30,766 bases of DNA from NCBI RefSeq assembly GCF_031377265.1, contig NZ_JANMET010000168.1, forward strand, positions 1-30,766, given 5' to 3'. The position numbers and the translations under genes were made by a program. Origin of the DNA: JAUYQR01 sp031377265. Lineage in GTDB: Bacteria > Pseudomonadota > Alphaproteobacteria > Rhodobacterales > Rhodobacteraceae. Below the pieces are notes generated by a model. It was given only the letters and a program-made list of their open reading frames with translations, searched no databases and was not told where the DNA came from. Of this stretch, positions 6,802-15,320 are shown one piece after another (position 1 is the first letter of the stretch; the number at the start of each line of letters is the position of its first letter).

Positions 6802-8098
6802 CGGTGCCGCCCCTGATCTCCACCACCCGGTGCGGATAGGGCATCTCGATCCCCGCCGCCTTCAGCGCGTTCCACACCGCAAACAGCACCGGCGAGCCGT
6901 ACTTGTTCTTGCCGTCATCAATCCCCGCCACCCAGTATTCCACCGCGAAATCCACCGCACTTTCGCCAAACCCCTTCAGCTCGCAATCCGGCCCGTCCGG
7001 TGCGCTCAGCACGAAAGGCAGTGCCGCCACCGCGCGTTCGATGATCTCCGGCACCAGGTTGATGTCGGTCTCATAACTCACCGAAAACAGCGCCTCATAA
7101 CGGTTAGCACTCCCCTGATCGCTGTAATTCACCACCCGCGTGGTGATGAAATGCTCGTTCGGCACCACGATCCAGCGGCCATCGAACGTCTCCAGCACGC
7201 AGGCCCGCGCCGTCATCCTGACGATGGTGCCACGCTCGCCGCCGTCCAGCTCCACATAGTCGCCGACCGTGGTCTGCCCCTCGATCAGCAGGATGATCCC
7301 GCTGACGAAATTCGCCGCGATCTGCTGCAGGCCAAGACCAATACCCACGCCCAGCGCGCCGCCCAGCACCGCAACCGCCGTCAGGTCGATCCCCATGATG
7401 CTCATCAGCATCAGGAATGCCGCGCCAAAGATCGCAATCTCCGCCGCCTTCACCGCCAGTTCCCGCGTCGCCGGTCGTAGCGCCGGTTGCGCCTTGATAT
7501 AGCCCGCACTTTGCCGGTTCGACCACGCCCCCAACCAGAACAGCAGTGCCCCCGCAATCACCCCCCGGATCAGCGCCAGCACCGAAAACCGGATGTTGCC
7601 CAGCTCCACCACCATGGCATCCAGCCGCACGGTGATCTCGTCCAGCACCCCCAGCGCATAAAGTGCCGCCACCGGGATCAGCACATACCGCCCCAGCAGC
7701 TTCAGGAACCCGTCGGTCAGCACCTCGCCCACCAGCGCCCGCGCCGCCAGAAACAGGAACACCCGCTTGCCAAACGCAATCACCTCGCCCGATCCAAAGG
7801 CCGCCCGCGTCACCCCCTCGCCCGCCGCCGTCAACCCATAGGCAACCAGCGGCAACAGCAGCGGCAGGAACAAAAGCGCGAACCGCCGCGCCGTGGCCAG
7901 CATCCCCGCCATGCCCTCCTTCGGCGTCAGCACCCGCAAGATCACCGGCGACATCCGCCCCGCCAGCACCCGTGCCGCCACATAGGCCAGCGCCAGCAGC
8001 GCAAACTGCGACCATGCGGCGGGCGAGGCCAGCCAGCCCATCGCCACATCTGCGCCCTGTTGCAGCCAGCCGCTCAGTTTGCCCGGCAGCCCCTCCAT
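6794..8098 (-). CDS. MscS-family mechanosensitive ion channel
   Basis: 434 residues. Several hydrophobic segments precede the channel core (for example FALLALAYVAARVLA, FALLFLPLLLPLVAYGL, VFLFLAARALVG, LALIRGVIAGALLFWLGAW, IAIFGAAFLMLMSIMGID). The pore helix TM3 and beta domain are very clear: AVAVLGGALGVGIGLGLQQIAANFVSGIILLIEGQTTVGDYVEL, then GTIVRMTARACVLETFDGRWIVVPNEHFITTRVVNYS. Located in the inner membrane and releases solutes on hypo-osmotic shock in characterised relatives. Longer than E. coli MscS (286), with extra N-terminal membrane helices. Start ATG 8098 lies three bases after the agmatinase-family stop, so the two are co-transcribed. Confidence 0.95.
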   Translation of the reverse strand: MEGLPGKLSGWLQQGADVAMGWLASPAAWSQFALLALAYVAARVLAGRMSPVILRVLTPKEGMAGMLATARRFALLFLPLLLPLVAYGLTAAGEGVTRAAFGSGEVIAFGKRVFLFLAARALVGEVLTDGFLKLLGRYVLIPVAALYALGVLDEITVRLDAMVVELGNIRFSVLALIRGVIAGALLFWLGAWSNRQSAGYIKAQPALRPATRELAVKAAEIAIFGAAFLMLMSIMGIDLTAVAVLGGALGVGIGLGLQQIAANFVSGIILLIEGQTTVGDYVELDGGERGTIVRMTARACVLETFDGRWIVVPNEHFITTRVVNYSDQGSANRYEALFSVSYETDINLVPEIIERAVAALPFVLSAPDGPDCELKGFGESAVDFAVEYWVAGIDDGKNKYGSPVLFAVWNALKAAGIEMPYPHRVVEIRGGTVG

Positions 8099-8101
8099 GC
8101 C

Positions 8102-9052
8102 TCAGCCTTTCGCGCGATGGGCAATTCGCCCGATGGTGTTCAACAAGATCTGCGCCGCCAGAATCGCGGTGGTGCCGCTGTGGTCGTAATCCGGCGCCAC
8201 CTCGACCAGATCAATCCCCACGATCCGGCCCCGCTTGGTCAGCCCGTCGATCAGCTCCAGCACCTCGTAATACAGAAATCCGCCATGCGACGGCGTCCCG
8301 GTGCCCGGCGCGATTGACGGATCAAAGCCGTCGATGTCAATCGTCAGGTAGTAATCCACCCCCGCTGGCACCCGGTCCAGCACTGCGGCCAGCCCCAGCG
8401 CGCGGATCTGGCGCACCGACAGGATGTCCGATCCCATCGCCCGCGCCGCCTCATACCCCTCCTTCGCGGTCGAACTGACGTTGCGGATGCCGAACTGGCT
8501 CAGCCCCGTCACATGCTCCTCCTCCGCCGCCCGCCGCATCGGGTTGCCGTGGCCATGCCGCACCCCGTGGCGCTCATCGACAAAATCCAGATGCGCGTCG
8601 ATCTGCACGATATGGATCGGCCCCCGCCCGGCAAAGGCCCGGATGCAGGGGATATTCACCGAATGATCGCCGCCCAGCACCACCGGCACCGCGCCCGCGT
8701 CCAGAATGGCGCGCACCCCCGCCTCGATGGCGGCATGGCTGCCCTCCGTGTCGGTATGGATGATGTCGGCATCGCCGATATCGACGATCCGCACCCCTTC
8801 CAGATAGGTCACGTCATCTTCATGGTCATAAGCCCCGGCATGCCCAAAGGAAAACAGCATCGACGCCTCCCTGATCCCCCTCGGCCCAAACCGCGCCCCA
8901 GCGCGCCACTGGGTGCCCATGTCGTAAGGCGCGCCCAGCACCGCGAAATCCGCCTCGATCTTGCCCCAGTCCGGCTGATACGGGCTCTTCCCAAAGGTCG
9001 CGATCCCGACAAAGGGCAGGTTCAACCGCCCGCTTTCATACCCATGCGCCAC
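8102..9052 (-). CDS. speB: Agmatinase-type ureohydrolase (arginase family)
   Basis: 316 residues. All manganese-binding motifs of the arginase/agmatinase family are present: GGDHSV, QIDAHLDF, TIDIDGFDPSIAPGTGTP and a late DLVEVAPDYDHSGTTAILAA. The N-terminal ADFAVLGAPYDMGTQWRAGARFGPRGIRE is typical of agmatinases. The expected reaction is agmatine + water to putrescine + urea, a cytoplasmic polyamine step. Related guanidinobutyrases and guanidinopropionases share these motifs, so the substrate is not certain. It starts at ATG 9052 (MAHGYESGR) and is the first gene of the minus-strand cluster with the MscS channel and the flavoprotein. Confidence 0.88.
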   Translation of the reverse strand: MAHGYESGRLNLPFVGIATFGKSPYQPDWGKIEADFAVLGAPYDMGTQWRAGARFGPRGIREASMLFSFGHAGAYDHEDDVTYLEGVRIVDIGDADIIHTDTEGSHAAIEAGVRAILDAGAVPVVLGGDHSVNIPCIRAFAGRGPIHIVQIDAHLDFVDERHGVRHGHGNPMRRAAEEEHVTGLSQFGIRNVSSTAKEGYEAARAMGSDILSVRQIRALGLAAVLDRVPAGVDYYLTIDIDGFDPSIAPGTGTPSHGGFLYYEVLELIDGLTKRGRIVGIDLVEVAPDYDHSGTTAILAAQILLNTIGRIAHRAKG

Positions 9053-9093
9053 GACAGTTCCCCTGTGCCTGAACCCCGGATTTCATCTGTCCA

Positions 9094-9155
9094 CAAATAT
9101 CCCACGGGGGGAAGGCCGCGCCCTTCGCGCGGCCTTGGGGGGTGTGAAACCCCCC
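9094..9155 (-). repeat. 3' element copy 2: two hairpins plus shared 15-mer
   Basis: On the minus strand, two bases after the stop of the crotonase-fold gene, comes GGGGGG-TTTCACA-CCCCCC (9137-9155), then a second hairpin AAGGCCGCG/CGCGGCCTT (9112-9136), then CCCGTGGGATATTTG (9094-9108). The 15-mer and the TTTCACA loop are identical to those at 5610-5651, but this copy carries the extra inner hairpin. Likely a 3' end or terminator-associated repeat. Confidence 0.7.
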
Positions 9156-9157
9156 GC

Positions 9158-9772
9158 TCACCCCAGCATCCGCTTCACCGCCGCCAGATGTCCGGGCTTG
9201 GCCGCCAAAGCATCCGCCGCCAGCCCCCGCGCCGCCTCGATCAATCCTTCCGCCGGCACGATCCGGTCGATCAACCCCCAGGCCAGCGCCTCCTCGGCCC
9301 CGATCCGCGCGCCTGCCAACAGGATCATCCGCGCCCGCGCCGGGCCCACCAGCGCCGCCAGCCGCCCCGGGTCCGACGGTTGCGGCAGATAGCCCAGCCG
9401 CATCACCGGGTAAAAGAACTCCGCCCCCGGCACCGCGATCCGAAGATCGCACGCCAGCGCCAGCCCCATCGCGCCGCCAGCCAACGTGCCGTTCAAGGCC
9501 GCTACCGTCAGCCCCGCAAACCCCGCAATCGCCCCCGACGCCCGCTCCCACAGCGGGTTCACCCCTAACCCCGTCCGCATCTCGCCCAGATCCGCCCCGG
9601 CCGAAAACACCGCTCCTGCCCCGGTCAGCACCAGCACCGCCACTTCGGCCCGAACCGCCTCGGCCACCGCCGCCGCCAGCGCCGCCAGCATCGCGGCGGT
9701 CAGCGCATTCGCCTTCTCTGCCCGCGCCAGCCGCAGCGTCCAGATCCGCCCGTCGCGCTCCACCTCGATCAT
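9158..9772 (-). CDS. Crotonase-fold (enoyl-CoA hydratase/isomerase family) protein without canonical catalytic Glu
   Basis: 204 residues from MIEVERDGRIWTLRL (two in-frame upstream ATGs at 9790 and 9805 are possible). The crotonase fold is visible: RAEKANALTAAMLAAL, FSAGADLGEM (first oxyanion-hole strand), ALNGTLAGGAMGLALACDLRIAV (second oxyanion-hole strand) and GARIGAEEALAWGLIDRIVP. By alignment by eye to rat enoyl-CoA hydratase, the Glu144 position (GGGCE) is Gly here (GGAMG) and the Glu164 position (QPE) is Val (YPV). The protein is also about 50 residues shorter than a standard hydratase. A classical hydratase reaction is therefore doubtful; isomerase, hydrolase or another acyl-CoA activity is possible. 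Single gene, divergent from the DUF2125 pair. Confidence 0.82.
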   Translation of the reverse strand: MIEVERDGRIWTLRLARAEKANALTAAMLAALAAAVAEAVRAEVAVLVLTGAGAVFSAGADLGEMRTGLGVNPLWERASGAIAGFAGLTVAALNGTLAGGAMGLALACDLRIAVPGAEFFYPVMRLGYLPQPSDPGRLAALVGPARARMILLAGARIGAEEALAWGLIDRIVPAEGLIEAARGLAADALAAKPGHLAAVKRMLG

Positions 9773-9898
9773 TCCAAGCCCGCCCTGCATCAAACCCCAT
9801 GACAAAAGCGTTTACATCCCTTAACCCGACGCGGAAACCCTTGACGCCCTCCCCCGCCATATGAACGATGCAGCATCTCTTTTCAGACGAAAGGCATC

Positions 9899-11416
9899 AT
9901 GATGATGAACCATAGACTCTCGGGCAGCACCGCCCTTGCCCTCATATTGTTTTGCACGGGCGCTCAGGCGCAGGTTACTCCCGAAGAGGTCTGGGAAAGC
10001 TGGCAGGCACTGACCACTGGCGCCGGGCAGGAACTGGCAGTCGGCAGCGCCACCCGCAACGGCGACACGCTTGAGGTCAAAGGCCTCGTCCTCACCTTCA
10101 AGGACGAAACCGGTGGCAACCTCGCGGCCAACATCGACACGATGAACTTCAAGGACCTGGGCGATGGCACCGTCCAGGTGACCATGGCGGAAAGCTATCC
10201 GATCGCCCTCACCATACCCGCCGATTCCGAAGGCGGGCCGACGGAAGTGAAAGTCACCGTGTCGCAGCCCGGCATGACCATCATCGCCGGCGGTTCGGCC
10301 ACCGAGACCAGCTATGACTTCACCGCCCCCTCCGTCACCGTCAAGCTTGACGAAGTGAAGGACGAGGCCGGCAAACCCGTGGATGCCACCGCCGACATCG
10401 TGATGTCCGAAATGACCGGTAAATACCTCGTCGCCAAGACCGGCGATGTCAGCGCTCTCGACAGCAGCTACACCGCCAAAAGCATGGTCATCAACATCTC
10501 CGGCAAAGACACCGAGACGTCGACCGACGTAAAGGCCACCTTCTCCATTGCTGATGTTGCGGGCACCTCCAAGGGCAACTTCCTTGGTGCCGACATGATG
10601 GCCAACATGGCCGCCGCGCTGAACGCGGGCTTCACCGTCGACAGCAACTTCACCTTCGGCGCGATGACCTTCACCGCCGATACGGTCGACGCCGCTGGCC
10701 CGTCCAAAGTTTCGGGCAACGCCTCCGGTGGCGGCTTTACCCTGGCGATGGACAAAGCCCGGGTGAACTACGGCACCACCCTGAACGGTGCCAGCTTCAC
10801 GGTGTCCAGCGCAGATATCCCGTTCCCGCAAGTGACCGTAGCCTTTGGCGAATCCGCCTTCAACGTGCTTCTGCCCGCGTCGAAATCCGACACGCCGCAG
10901 GATTTCGCCTTTCTGACCAAACTGGTTGATTTGACCGTTTCGGACGAGGTCTGGGGCATGTTCGACCCCTCCGGCACCCTGTCGCGCGAACCGGCGACGA
11001 TCATTCTTGATGCCAAGGGCACCGGCTTTTGGAAGCAGGACATCATGGACCCGAACGCCCAAATGGACGGCGCCGAACCTCCGGGAGAGTTGACCTCGCT
11101 TGACCTCACTCAAGTTCTGGTCAAAGCGGCCGGTGCAGAAGTCGGGGCTACAGGTGCGCTGACCTTCGACAATACCGACCTTGTGACGTTCCAGGGCATG
11201 CCCGCCCCGACCGGCACGATCGAGGTTTCCATCAAGGGCGTGAACACCCTGATCGACAACCTGATCGCCATTGGCATTCTTCCCGAAGATCAAGCCATGG
11301 GTGCGCGCATGATGCTGGGCATGTTCGCCCGTCCCGGTGCCGGCCCTGACGAGCTGACATCGACCCTTGAATTCAAGGACAAAGGCTTTTTCGCCAACGG
11401 CCAGCAACTGCAATAG
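9899..11416 (+). CDS. Exported DUF2125 domain-containing protein (paralog 1)
   Basis: 505 residues with an N-terminal signal peptide (LSGSTALALILFCTGAQA, cleavage before QVTPEEVW). The rest is a long beta-rich repetitive domain matching DUF2125, a family found mainly in alphaproteobacteria and of unknown function, presumably periplasmic. Conserved landmarks are VWESWQ near the N-terminus, GALTFDNTDLVTFQGMPAPTG and the terminal LEFKDKGFFANGQQLQ. Three in-frame ATGs occur in a row (9899, 9902, 9905) downstream of AAAGG; the second or third gives better spacing. The gene is followed by a strong intrinsic terminator and then by its own paralog. Confidence 0.85.
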   Translation: MMMNHRLSGSTALALILFCTGAQAQVTPEEVWESWQALTTGAGQELAVGSATRNGDTLEVKGLVLTFKDETGGNLAANIDTMNFKDLGDGTVQVTMAESYPIALTIPADSEGGPTEVKVTVSQPGMTIIAGGSATETSYDFTAPSVTVKLDEVKDEAGKPVDATADIVMSEMTGKYLVAKTGDVSALDSSYTAKSMVINISGKDTETSTDVKATFSIADVAGTSKGNFLGADMMANMAAALNAGFTVDSNFTFGAMTFTADTVDAAGPSKVSGNASGGGFTLAMDKARVNYGTTLNGASFTVSSADIPFPQVTVAFGESAFNVLLPASKSDTPQDFAFLTKLVDLTVSDEVWGMFDPSGTLSREPATIILDAKGTGFWKQDIMDPNAQMDGAEPPGELTSLDLTQVLVKAAGAEVGATGALTFDNTDLVTFQGMPAPTGTIEVSIKGVNTLIDNLIAIGILPEDQAMGARMMLGMFARPGAGPDELTSTLEFKDKGFFANGQQLQ

Positions 11417-11433
11417 GCCCCATCCACGACATC

Positions 11434-11463
11434 AAGGCCCCGGATACGCTCCGGGGCCTTTTT
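11434..11463 (+). terminator. Rho-independent terminator after DUF2125 paralog 1
   Basis: A perfect 11-bp stem (AAGGCCCCGGA at 11434-11444 with TCCGGGGCCTT at 11450-11460), a five-base loop TACGC and a run of five T ending at 11463. It lies 18 bases after the stop of paralog 1 and 45 bases before the start of paralog 2, so it separates or attenuates transcription between the two. Confidence 0.9.
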
Positions 11464-11507
11464 CTGTTCCGCACCCGCAGCCCGCGCCCAGAACCAGGAG
11501 CTTCCGC

Positions 11508-13040
11508 ATGCTCAGCCGTCCGCTTTTGACAGCCGTCCTGCTCGCCGCGTCGCCCGCCATGGCCGATGTCACCGCCGATCAGGTCTGGGCTGACTGGCAG
11601 CGCCTTGCCAGCGCAGCAGGCACCCCGCTTACCGCACTGGCCAAGACCGAAGGCAACCGTCTGGTCCTGTCCCGCCTCGCGCTCGCCCTTGGCACGCCCG
11701 ATGACCCCGCCACCCTGCGGCTTGACCGGCTTACCTTGGAAACCCGGCCCGATGGCACTGTTGCCGTGGTGCTGCCCGCCAGCTTTCCCCTGACGCTCGA
11801 TCTGCCCCCACCGCAGGGCCCTGACGATCCGTCCCGCCTGACCTTCACTGCAACCGCCCCCGGCCTTGCGATTTCCATCGCCGGGCTGGGCGATCTTGCG
11901 GCTTTCAACATCACCGCGCCCAGCCTCACCGTCACGCTTGATCCGCTGGACCTGCCTGCCGCCGCCAAGGCTGACTATGCCGCCGACCTTACCTTTGCCG
12001 CCGCTGACCTCAGCCTGCGCCACCGGCAGGATCTCACGGCCACCGCGCCGATCATCTCCACCAACTTCACCCTCGGCACGCTGCACGCAGATACCCTCGT
12101 GGCTCTGCCCGAGGGCGAGGGCGGCTCTTTCACCGTTGATCTCTCTGCCCTTGCCGGGGCTTTCGATCTGCAAGCGCCGCCCGACAGCCTGACCAAGACC
12201 TCGCCCAATCTGCCCGATCTTCTGCAGGGCATGTCCGCCACCGATGGCCTGCGCGCCAGCTTCAGTCACGGCCCGTTCGCCTTCACCGCCCGGCTGGCCG
12301 ATCCTGCCCCCGGCCCGCAGGATATTGCGCTGACCTCGGCCTCCGGTGCCGCCACCCTGCGCGCCGACAAAGCAGGTCTGCTGGTCGATCTCACCTCCGG
12401 CCTGACCAGCTTTGACATCACCATCGACGATCCCGAAGTGCCGTTCACCGCAGCCGCCTTCGGCTATGACGATCTCAGCTATGGCGTCTCCGTCAACTTC
12501 GGCACCCTGTCCGGCCCCGAACCCTTCACCGTCTCCGCCCGCCTCAGCGCCTTCAGCTTTTCCGAAGCGCTTTGGCAACAGATCGACCCCGCGTCCGTCT
12601 TCCCGCGTGACCCGCTGTCCTTTGCCCTCGCCCTGTCCGGCCGCTATGCCGTCAAGCCCGAGGCGCTGGCACCCAATTGGCAGCCCGCCTCCACGAACGA
12701 CCTGCCGGTCGACATCGTGGCGCTGTCGCTTGATGAACTCCTCCTTTCCGCCGTCGGCGCAAAACTTACCGGCACCGGCGCGCTGACCTTCGACAACAGC
12801 GACCTTGTCACCTTTGACGGCATGCCCGCTCCGACCGGCCTGCTCAACTTTGCCGCCACCGGCATCAACGCGCTGATCGACCGTGCGGCCAGCGCGGGCC
12901 TGATCCCACCCGACGAACTGACACCGCTGCGTTTCGGCCTCGCCTTCATCGCCAAACCTGGTGACGGCCCCGATACGCTGACCTCCAGTATCGAGTTTCG
13001 TGACAAAAGCTTGTACCTCAACGGGCAAAAGCTGCGCTGA
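11508..13040 (+). CDS. Exported DUF2125 domain-containing protein (paralog 2)
   Basis: 510 residues with signal peptide MLSRPLLTAVLLAASPAMA followed by DVTADQVWADWQRLASAAG. It aligns by eye with paralog 1 from end to end: the N-terminal VW-DWQ region, the block GALTFDNSDLVTFDGMPAPTG, the following ALIDRAASAGLIP and the C-terminal IEFRDKSLYLNGQKLR. Start at ATG 11508 with AGGAG seven bases upstream; the longer open frame from 11367 would run back through the preceding gene and the terminator. Function unknown, expected to be periplasmic. Codon use is strongly GC-ending like the neighbours, so this is an old tandem duplication rather than recent acquisition. Confidence 0.85.
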   Translation: MLSRPLLTAVLLAASPAMADVTADQVWADWQRLASAAGTPLTALAKTEGNRLVLSRLALALGTPDDPATLRLDRLTLETRPDGTVAVVLPASFPLTLDLPPPQGPDDPSRLTFTATAPGLAISIAGLGDLAAFNITAPSLTVTLDPLDLPAAAKADYAADLTFAAADLSLRHRQDLTATAPIISTNFTLGTLHADTLVALPEGEGGSFTVDLSALAGAFDLQAPPDSLTKTSPNLPDLLQGMSATDGLRASFSHGPFAFTARLADPAPGPQDIALTSASGAATLRADKAGLLVDLTSGLTSFDITIDDPEVPFTAAAFGYDDLSYGVSVNFGTLSGPEPFTVSARLSAFSFSEALWQQIDPASVFPRDPLSFALALSGRYAVKPEALAPNWQPASTNDLPVDIVALSLDELLLSAVGAKLTGTGALTFDNSDLVTFDGMPAPTGLLNFAATGINALIDRAASAGLIPPDELTPLRFGLAFIAKPGDGPDTLTSSIEFRDKSLYLNGQKLR

Positions 13041-13100
13041 CCCTGCCTTGCGAACACCCCTCTGCAGGACTAGGTCATGGACAACCGCAAAGGACGCGCC

Positions 13101-14444
13101 ATGACCCCCAGCCTCTCCGCCCTGACCGAAGCCCTGCTTGCCGCCGCCAAACGCGCCGGGGCAGGGTCCGCCGACGCCATCGCCGTCTCTGGCACGTCGC
13201 TGTCGATCGACATTCGCAAAGGCGCGCTGGAACAGGCCGAACGCTCCGAAGGGGTGGAGGTCGGTCTGCGCGTGCTGATGGGTCGCCGCCAGGCCTGCGT
13301 CTCCGCCTCCGACACCTCAGCCGCGACGATCGAAGCCCTCGCTGAACGCGCCGTCGCGATGGCGCGCGAGGCCCCCGAAGACCCGCACGCAGGCCTTGCG
13401 GACCCGTCGCAACTGGCCACCGCATGGGATGCCAGCGCGCTCGATCTCTGCGATCCCAGCCCCGAACCCTCTGCCGCCACCCTTGAACAAGACGCCCGCA
13501 CCCTGGAATCCGCCGCCCTGTCGCGCACGGGCATCACGCAAGTAGAGGCGTCGTCCGGCTATTCCCGCCGCCAGGTCCATATCGCGGCCAGCAACGGCTT
13601 TCACGGCGGTTACGCGCGCTCGTCCCGCTCACTGTCGGCGGTGGCCTTCACCGGTTCCGGCACCGCAATGGAACGCGACTGGGCCGGCGAAAGCCTCACC
13701 CACGCGTCAGACCTGCCCGACACCGCGTCCATTGGCCTTCTCGCCGCCGACCGCACCCTGCAACGCCCCGGTGCGGTGCAGCCCAAAACCGGCACCTACC
13801 CGGTGCTGTACGACGAACGCATCGCGGCCTCCCTCATCGGCCACCTCCTGTCGGCGATCAACGGCGCGTCCATCGCACGCGGCTCCTCCTGGGCGCGCGA
13901 CCTTCTGGGCCAACCGATCCTGCCACCCGGTTTCCACCTGACCGAAGACCCGCACCGCCCCCGGATCTCCGCCTCGCGCCCGTTCGACGCCGAGGGCCTC
14001 GCCACCCACCGCCGCAACATCGTCGAAGACGGCATTCTCACCGGCTGGGTCCTCGACCTTGCCACCGCCCGCAAACTGGGCCTCACCTCCACCGCCAACG
14101 CCGCGCGCGGCACCGGCGCGCCGCCCTCGCCTTCCACCACCAACATCGACCTTACCCCCGGCACCGCCAGCCGCGACGATCTGATCGCCGCCATGGGCAC
14201 CGGCCTGCTGGTCACCTCGATGATCGGCTCCACCATCAGCCCCACCACCGGGGATTATTCGCGCGGCGCCTCGGGGTTCTGGGTGCAGGATGGCCGCATC
14301 AGCCACCCGGTCCACGAATGTACCATCGCGGGCAACCTGCGTGACATGCTGGCCCGGATGATCCCCGCCAATGACGCCCGCCCGCATCTGTCGATGCGTG
14401 TCCCCTCGATCCTGATCCCCGCGATGACCCTTGCCGGCGCTTGA
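13101..14444 (+). CDS. pmbA: TldD/PmbA family metalloprotease component PmbA
   Basis: 447 residues, close to E. coli PmbA (450). Visible family features: DAIAVSGTSLSIDIRKGALEQAERSEGVEVGLRVLMGRRQACVSAS at the N-terminus, QVEASSGYSRRQVHIAASNGFHGGY in the middle, GTYPVLYDERIAASLIGHLL, then GILTGWVLDLATARKLGLTSTANAAR, and GASGFWVQDGRISHPVHECTIAGNLRDML at the C-terminus. TldD-PmbA complexes process peptides (for example microcin B17 and CcdA in E. coli). PmbA lacks the HExxxH metal site of TldD, and none is seen here. Start at ATG 13101 with AAAGGA seven bases upstream; an ATG at 13077 is the alternative. The 3' end overlaps cysQ by 14 bases. Confidence 0.92.
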   Translation: MTPSLSALTEALLAAAKRAGAGSADAIAVSGTSLSIDIRKGALEQAERSEGVEVGLRVLMGRRQACVSASDTSAATIEALAERAVAMAREAPEDPHAGLADPSQLATAWDASALDLCDPSPEPSAATLEQDARTLESAALSRTGITQVEASSGYSRRQVHIAASNGFHGGYARSSRSLSAVAFTGSGTAMERDWAGESLTHASDLPDTASIGLLAADRTLQRPGAVQPKTGTYPVLYDERIAASLIGHLLSAINGASIARGSSWARDLLGQPILPPGFHLTEDPHRPRISASRPFDAEGLATHRRNIVEDGILTGWVLDLATARKLGLTSTANAARGTGAPPSPSTTNIDLTPGTASRDDLIAAMGTGLLVTSMIGSTISPTTGDYSRGASGFWVQDGRISHPVHECTIAGNLRDMLARMIPANDARPHLSMRVPSILIPAMTLAGA

Positions 14445-15231
14445 TCTCGCCCTTCTGACCGATGCCGCCCGTCACGCGGGCCGCATCGCCATGCGCCACT
14501 GGAAGCGTGATCCGCAAGTCTGGGACAAGGGCGGCGAACATGGCCCGGTGACCGAGGCCGATCTGGCCGTGAACGACATGCTGAAAACGGTGCTGCTGGC
14601 CGCGCGCCCCGACTATGGCTGGCTGTCCGAGGAAACCCCCGACGATGCCGCCCGGCTGTCGTGCGATCAGGTGTTCATCATCGATCCGATCGACGGCACC
14701 CGCGCCTTCATCGCCGGCGAGGAAACCTTTGCCCATTCCCTCGCGGTGTCGACCGGTGGCCAGATCACCGCCGCCGTGGTCTATCTGCCCGCGATGGACA
14801 AGCTGTACACCGCCTCCATCCACGCCCCGCCGCTGCGCGATGGCCAGCCCATCGCCGCCAGCACCAAGGCCGAGCTGACCGGCGCAGATATCCTGACCAC
14901 CAAGGCCAATCTTGACCCCGCCCGCTGGCCCGGCGGGGTACCCGATATCCACCGCAGCTTTCGCGCCTCGCTGGCGTATCGGCTGTGCCTTGCGGCCGAG
15001 GGGCGGCATGACGGCATGTTCACCCTGCGCGACGCCTGGGAATGGGACATCGCCGCCGGCAGCCTGATCGCCGCGCGCGCCGGGGTGGTGGTGACAGATC
15101 AGACCGGGCAGGCGCTGCGCTTCAACACCGCAGGCGCCAAGGCCGCCGGGGTGCTGGCGCTGCCCTCGGCACTGCATGCCGACGTGCTTGCGCGGTTGGT
15201 TGGCCAAGGCGCGACTAGAGGACAGGTCTGA
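14431..15231 (+). CDS. cysQ: Inositol monophosphatase family protein, likely 3'(2'),5'-bisphosphate nucleotidase
   Basis: 266 residues. The metal- and phosphate-binding motifs of the family are in order: GPVTEADLAVNDML, GWLSEETPDD (the E-E metal ligands), VFIIDPIDGTRAFIAGEETFAHSLAV (DPIDGT motif), and WEWDIAAGSLIAARAGVVV (WDxAAG motif). By family it hydrolyses 3'-phosphoadenosine 5'-phosphate or inositol monophosphate in the cytoplasm; the FIAG after DGTR favours CysQ. It begins with TTG at 14431 (MPALDLALL), inside the end of pmbA, which implies translational coupling. The region after its stop is filled by inverted repeats. Confidence 0.85.
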   Translation: MPALDLALLTDAARHAGRIAMRHWKRDPQVWDKGGEHGPVTEADLAVNDMLKTVLLAARPDYGWLSEETPDDAARLSCDQVFIIDPIDGTRAFIAGEETFAHSLAVSTGGQITAAVVYLPAMDKLYTASIHAPPLRDGQPIAASTKAELTGADILTTKANLDPARWPGGVPDIHRSFRASLAYRLCLAAEGRHDGMFTLRDAWEWDIAAGSLIAARAGVVVTDQTGQALRFNTAGAKAAGVLALPSALHADVLARLVGQGATRGQV

Positions 15232-15260
15232 CGACTGTCCAGTGGACAGTCGTCCTGTCC
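15220..15260. repeat. Inverted-repeat hairpin directly after cysQ
   Basis: ACGACTGTCCA (15231-15241) and TGGACAGTCGT (15243-15253) form a perfect 11-bp stem with a one-base centre, flanked by GGACAG (15220-15225) and CTGTCC (15255-15260), which can extend it. It overlaps the last bases of the cysQ stop. There is no T-run, so a simple intrinsic terminator is not evident. Confidence 0.75.
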
Positions 15261-15320
15261 GATTGCCTGTAGGCGGAAGCCGGGAGGCAAGGGGCTGTCA
15301 GCAGTCCCGAACGGTTGAGT

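Noticed and set aside
9821..11413. 530-codon minus-strand open frame opposite DUF2125 paralog 1 (and a similar 551-codon one at 11373-13028)
   Set aside because: Gly/Val/Arg-rich antisense shadows; the plus strand has signal peptides, ribosome sites and paralogous alignment.
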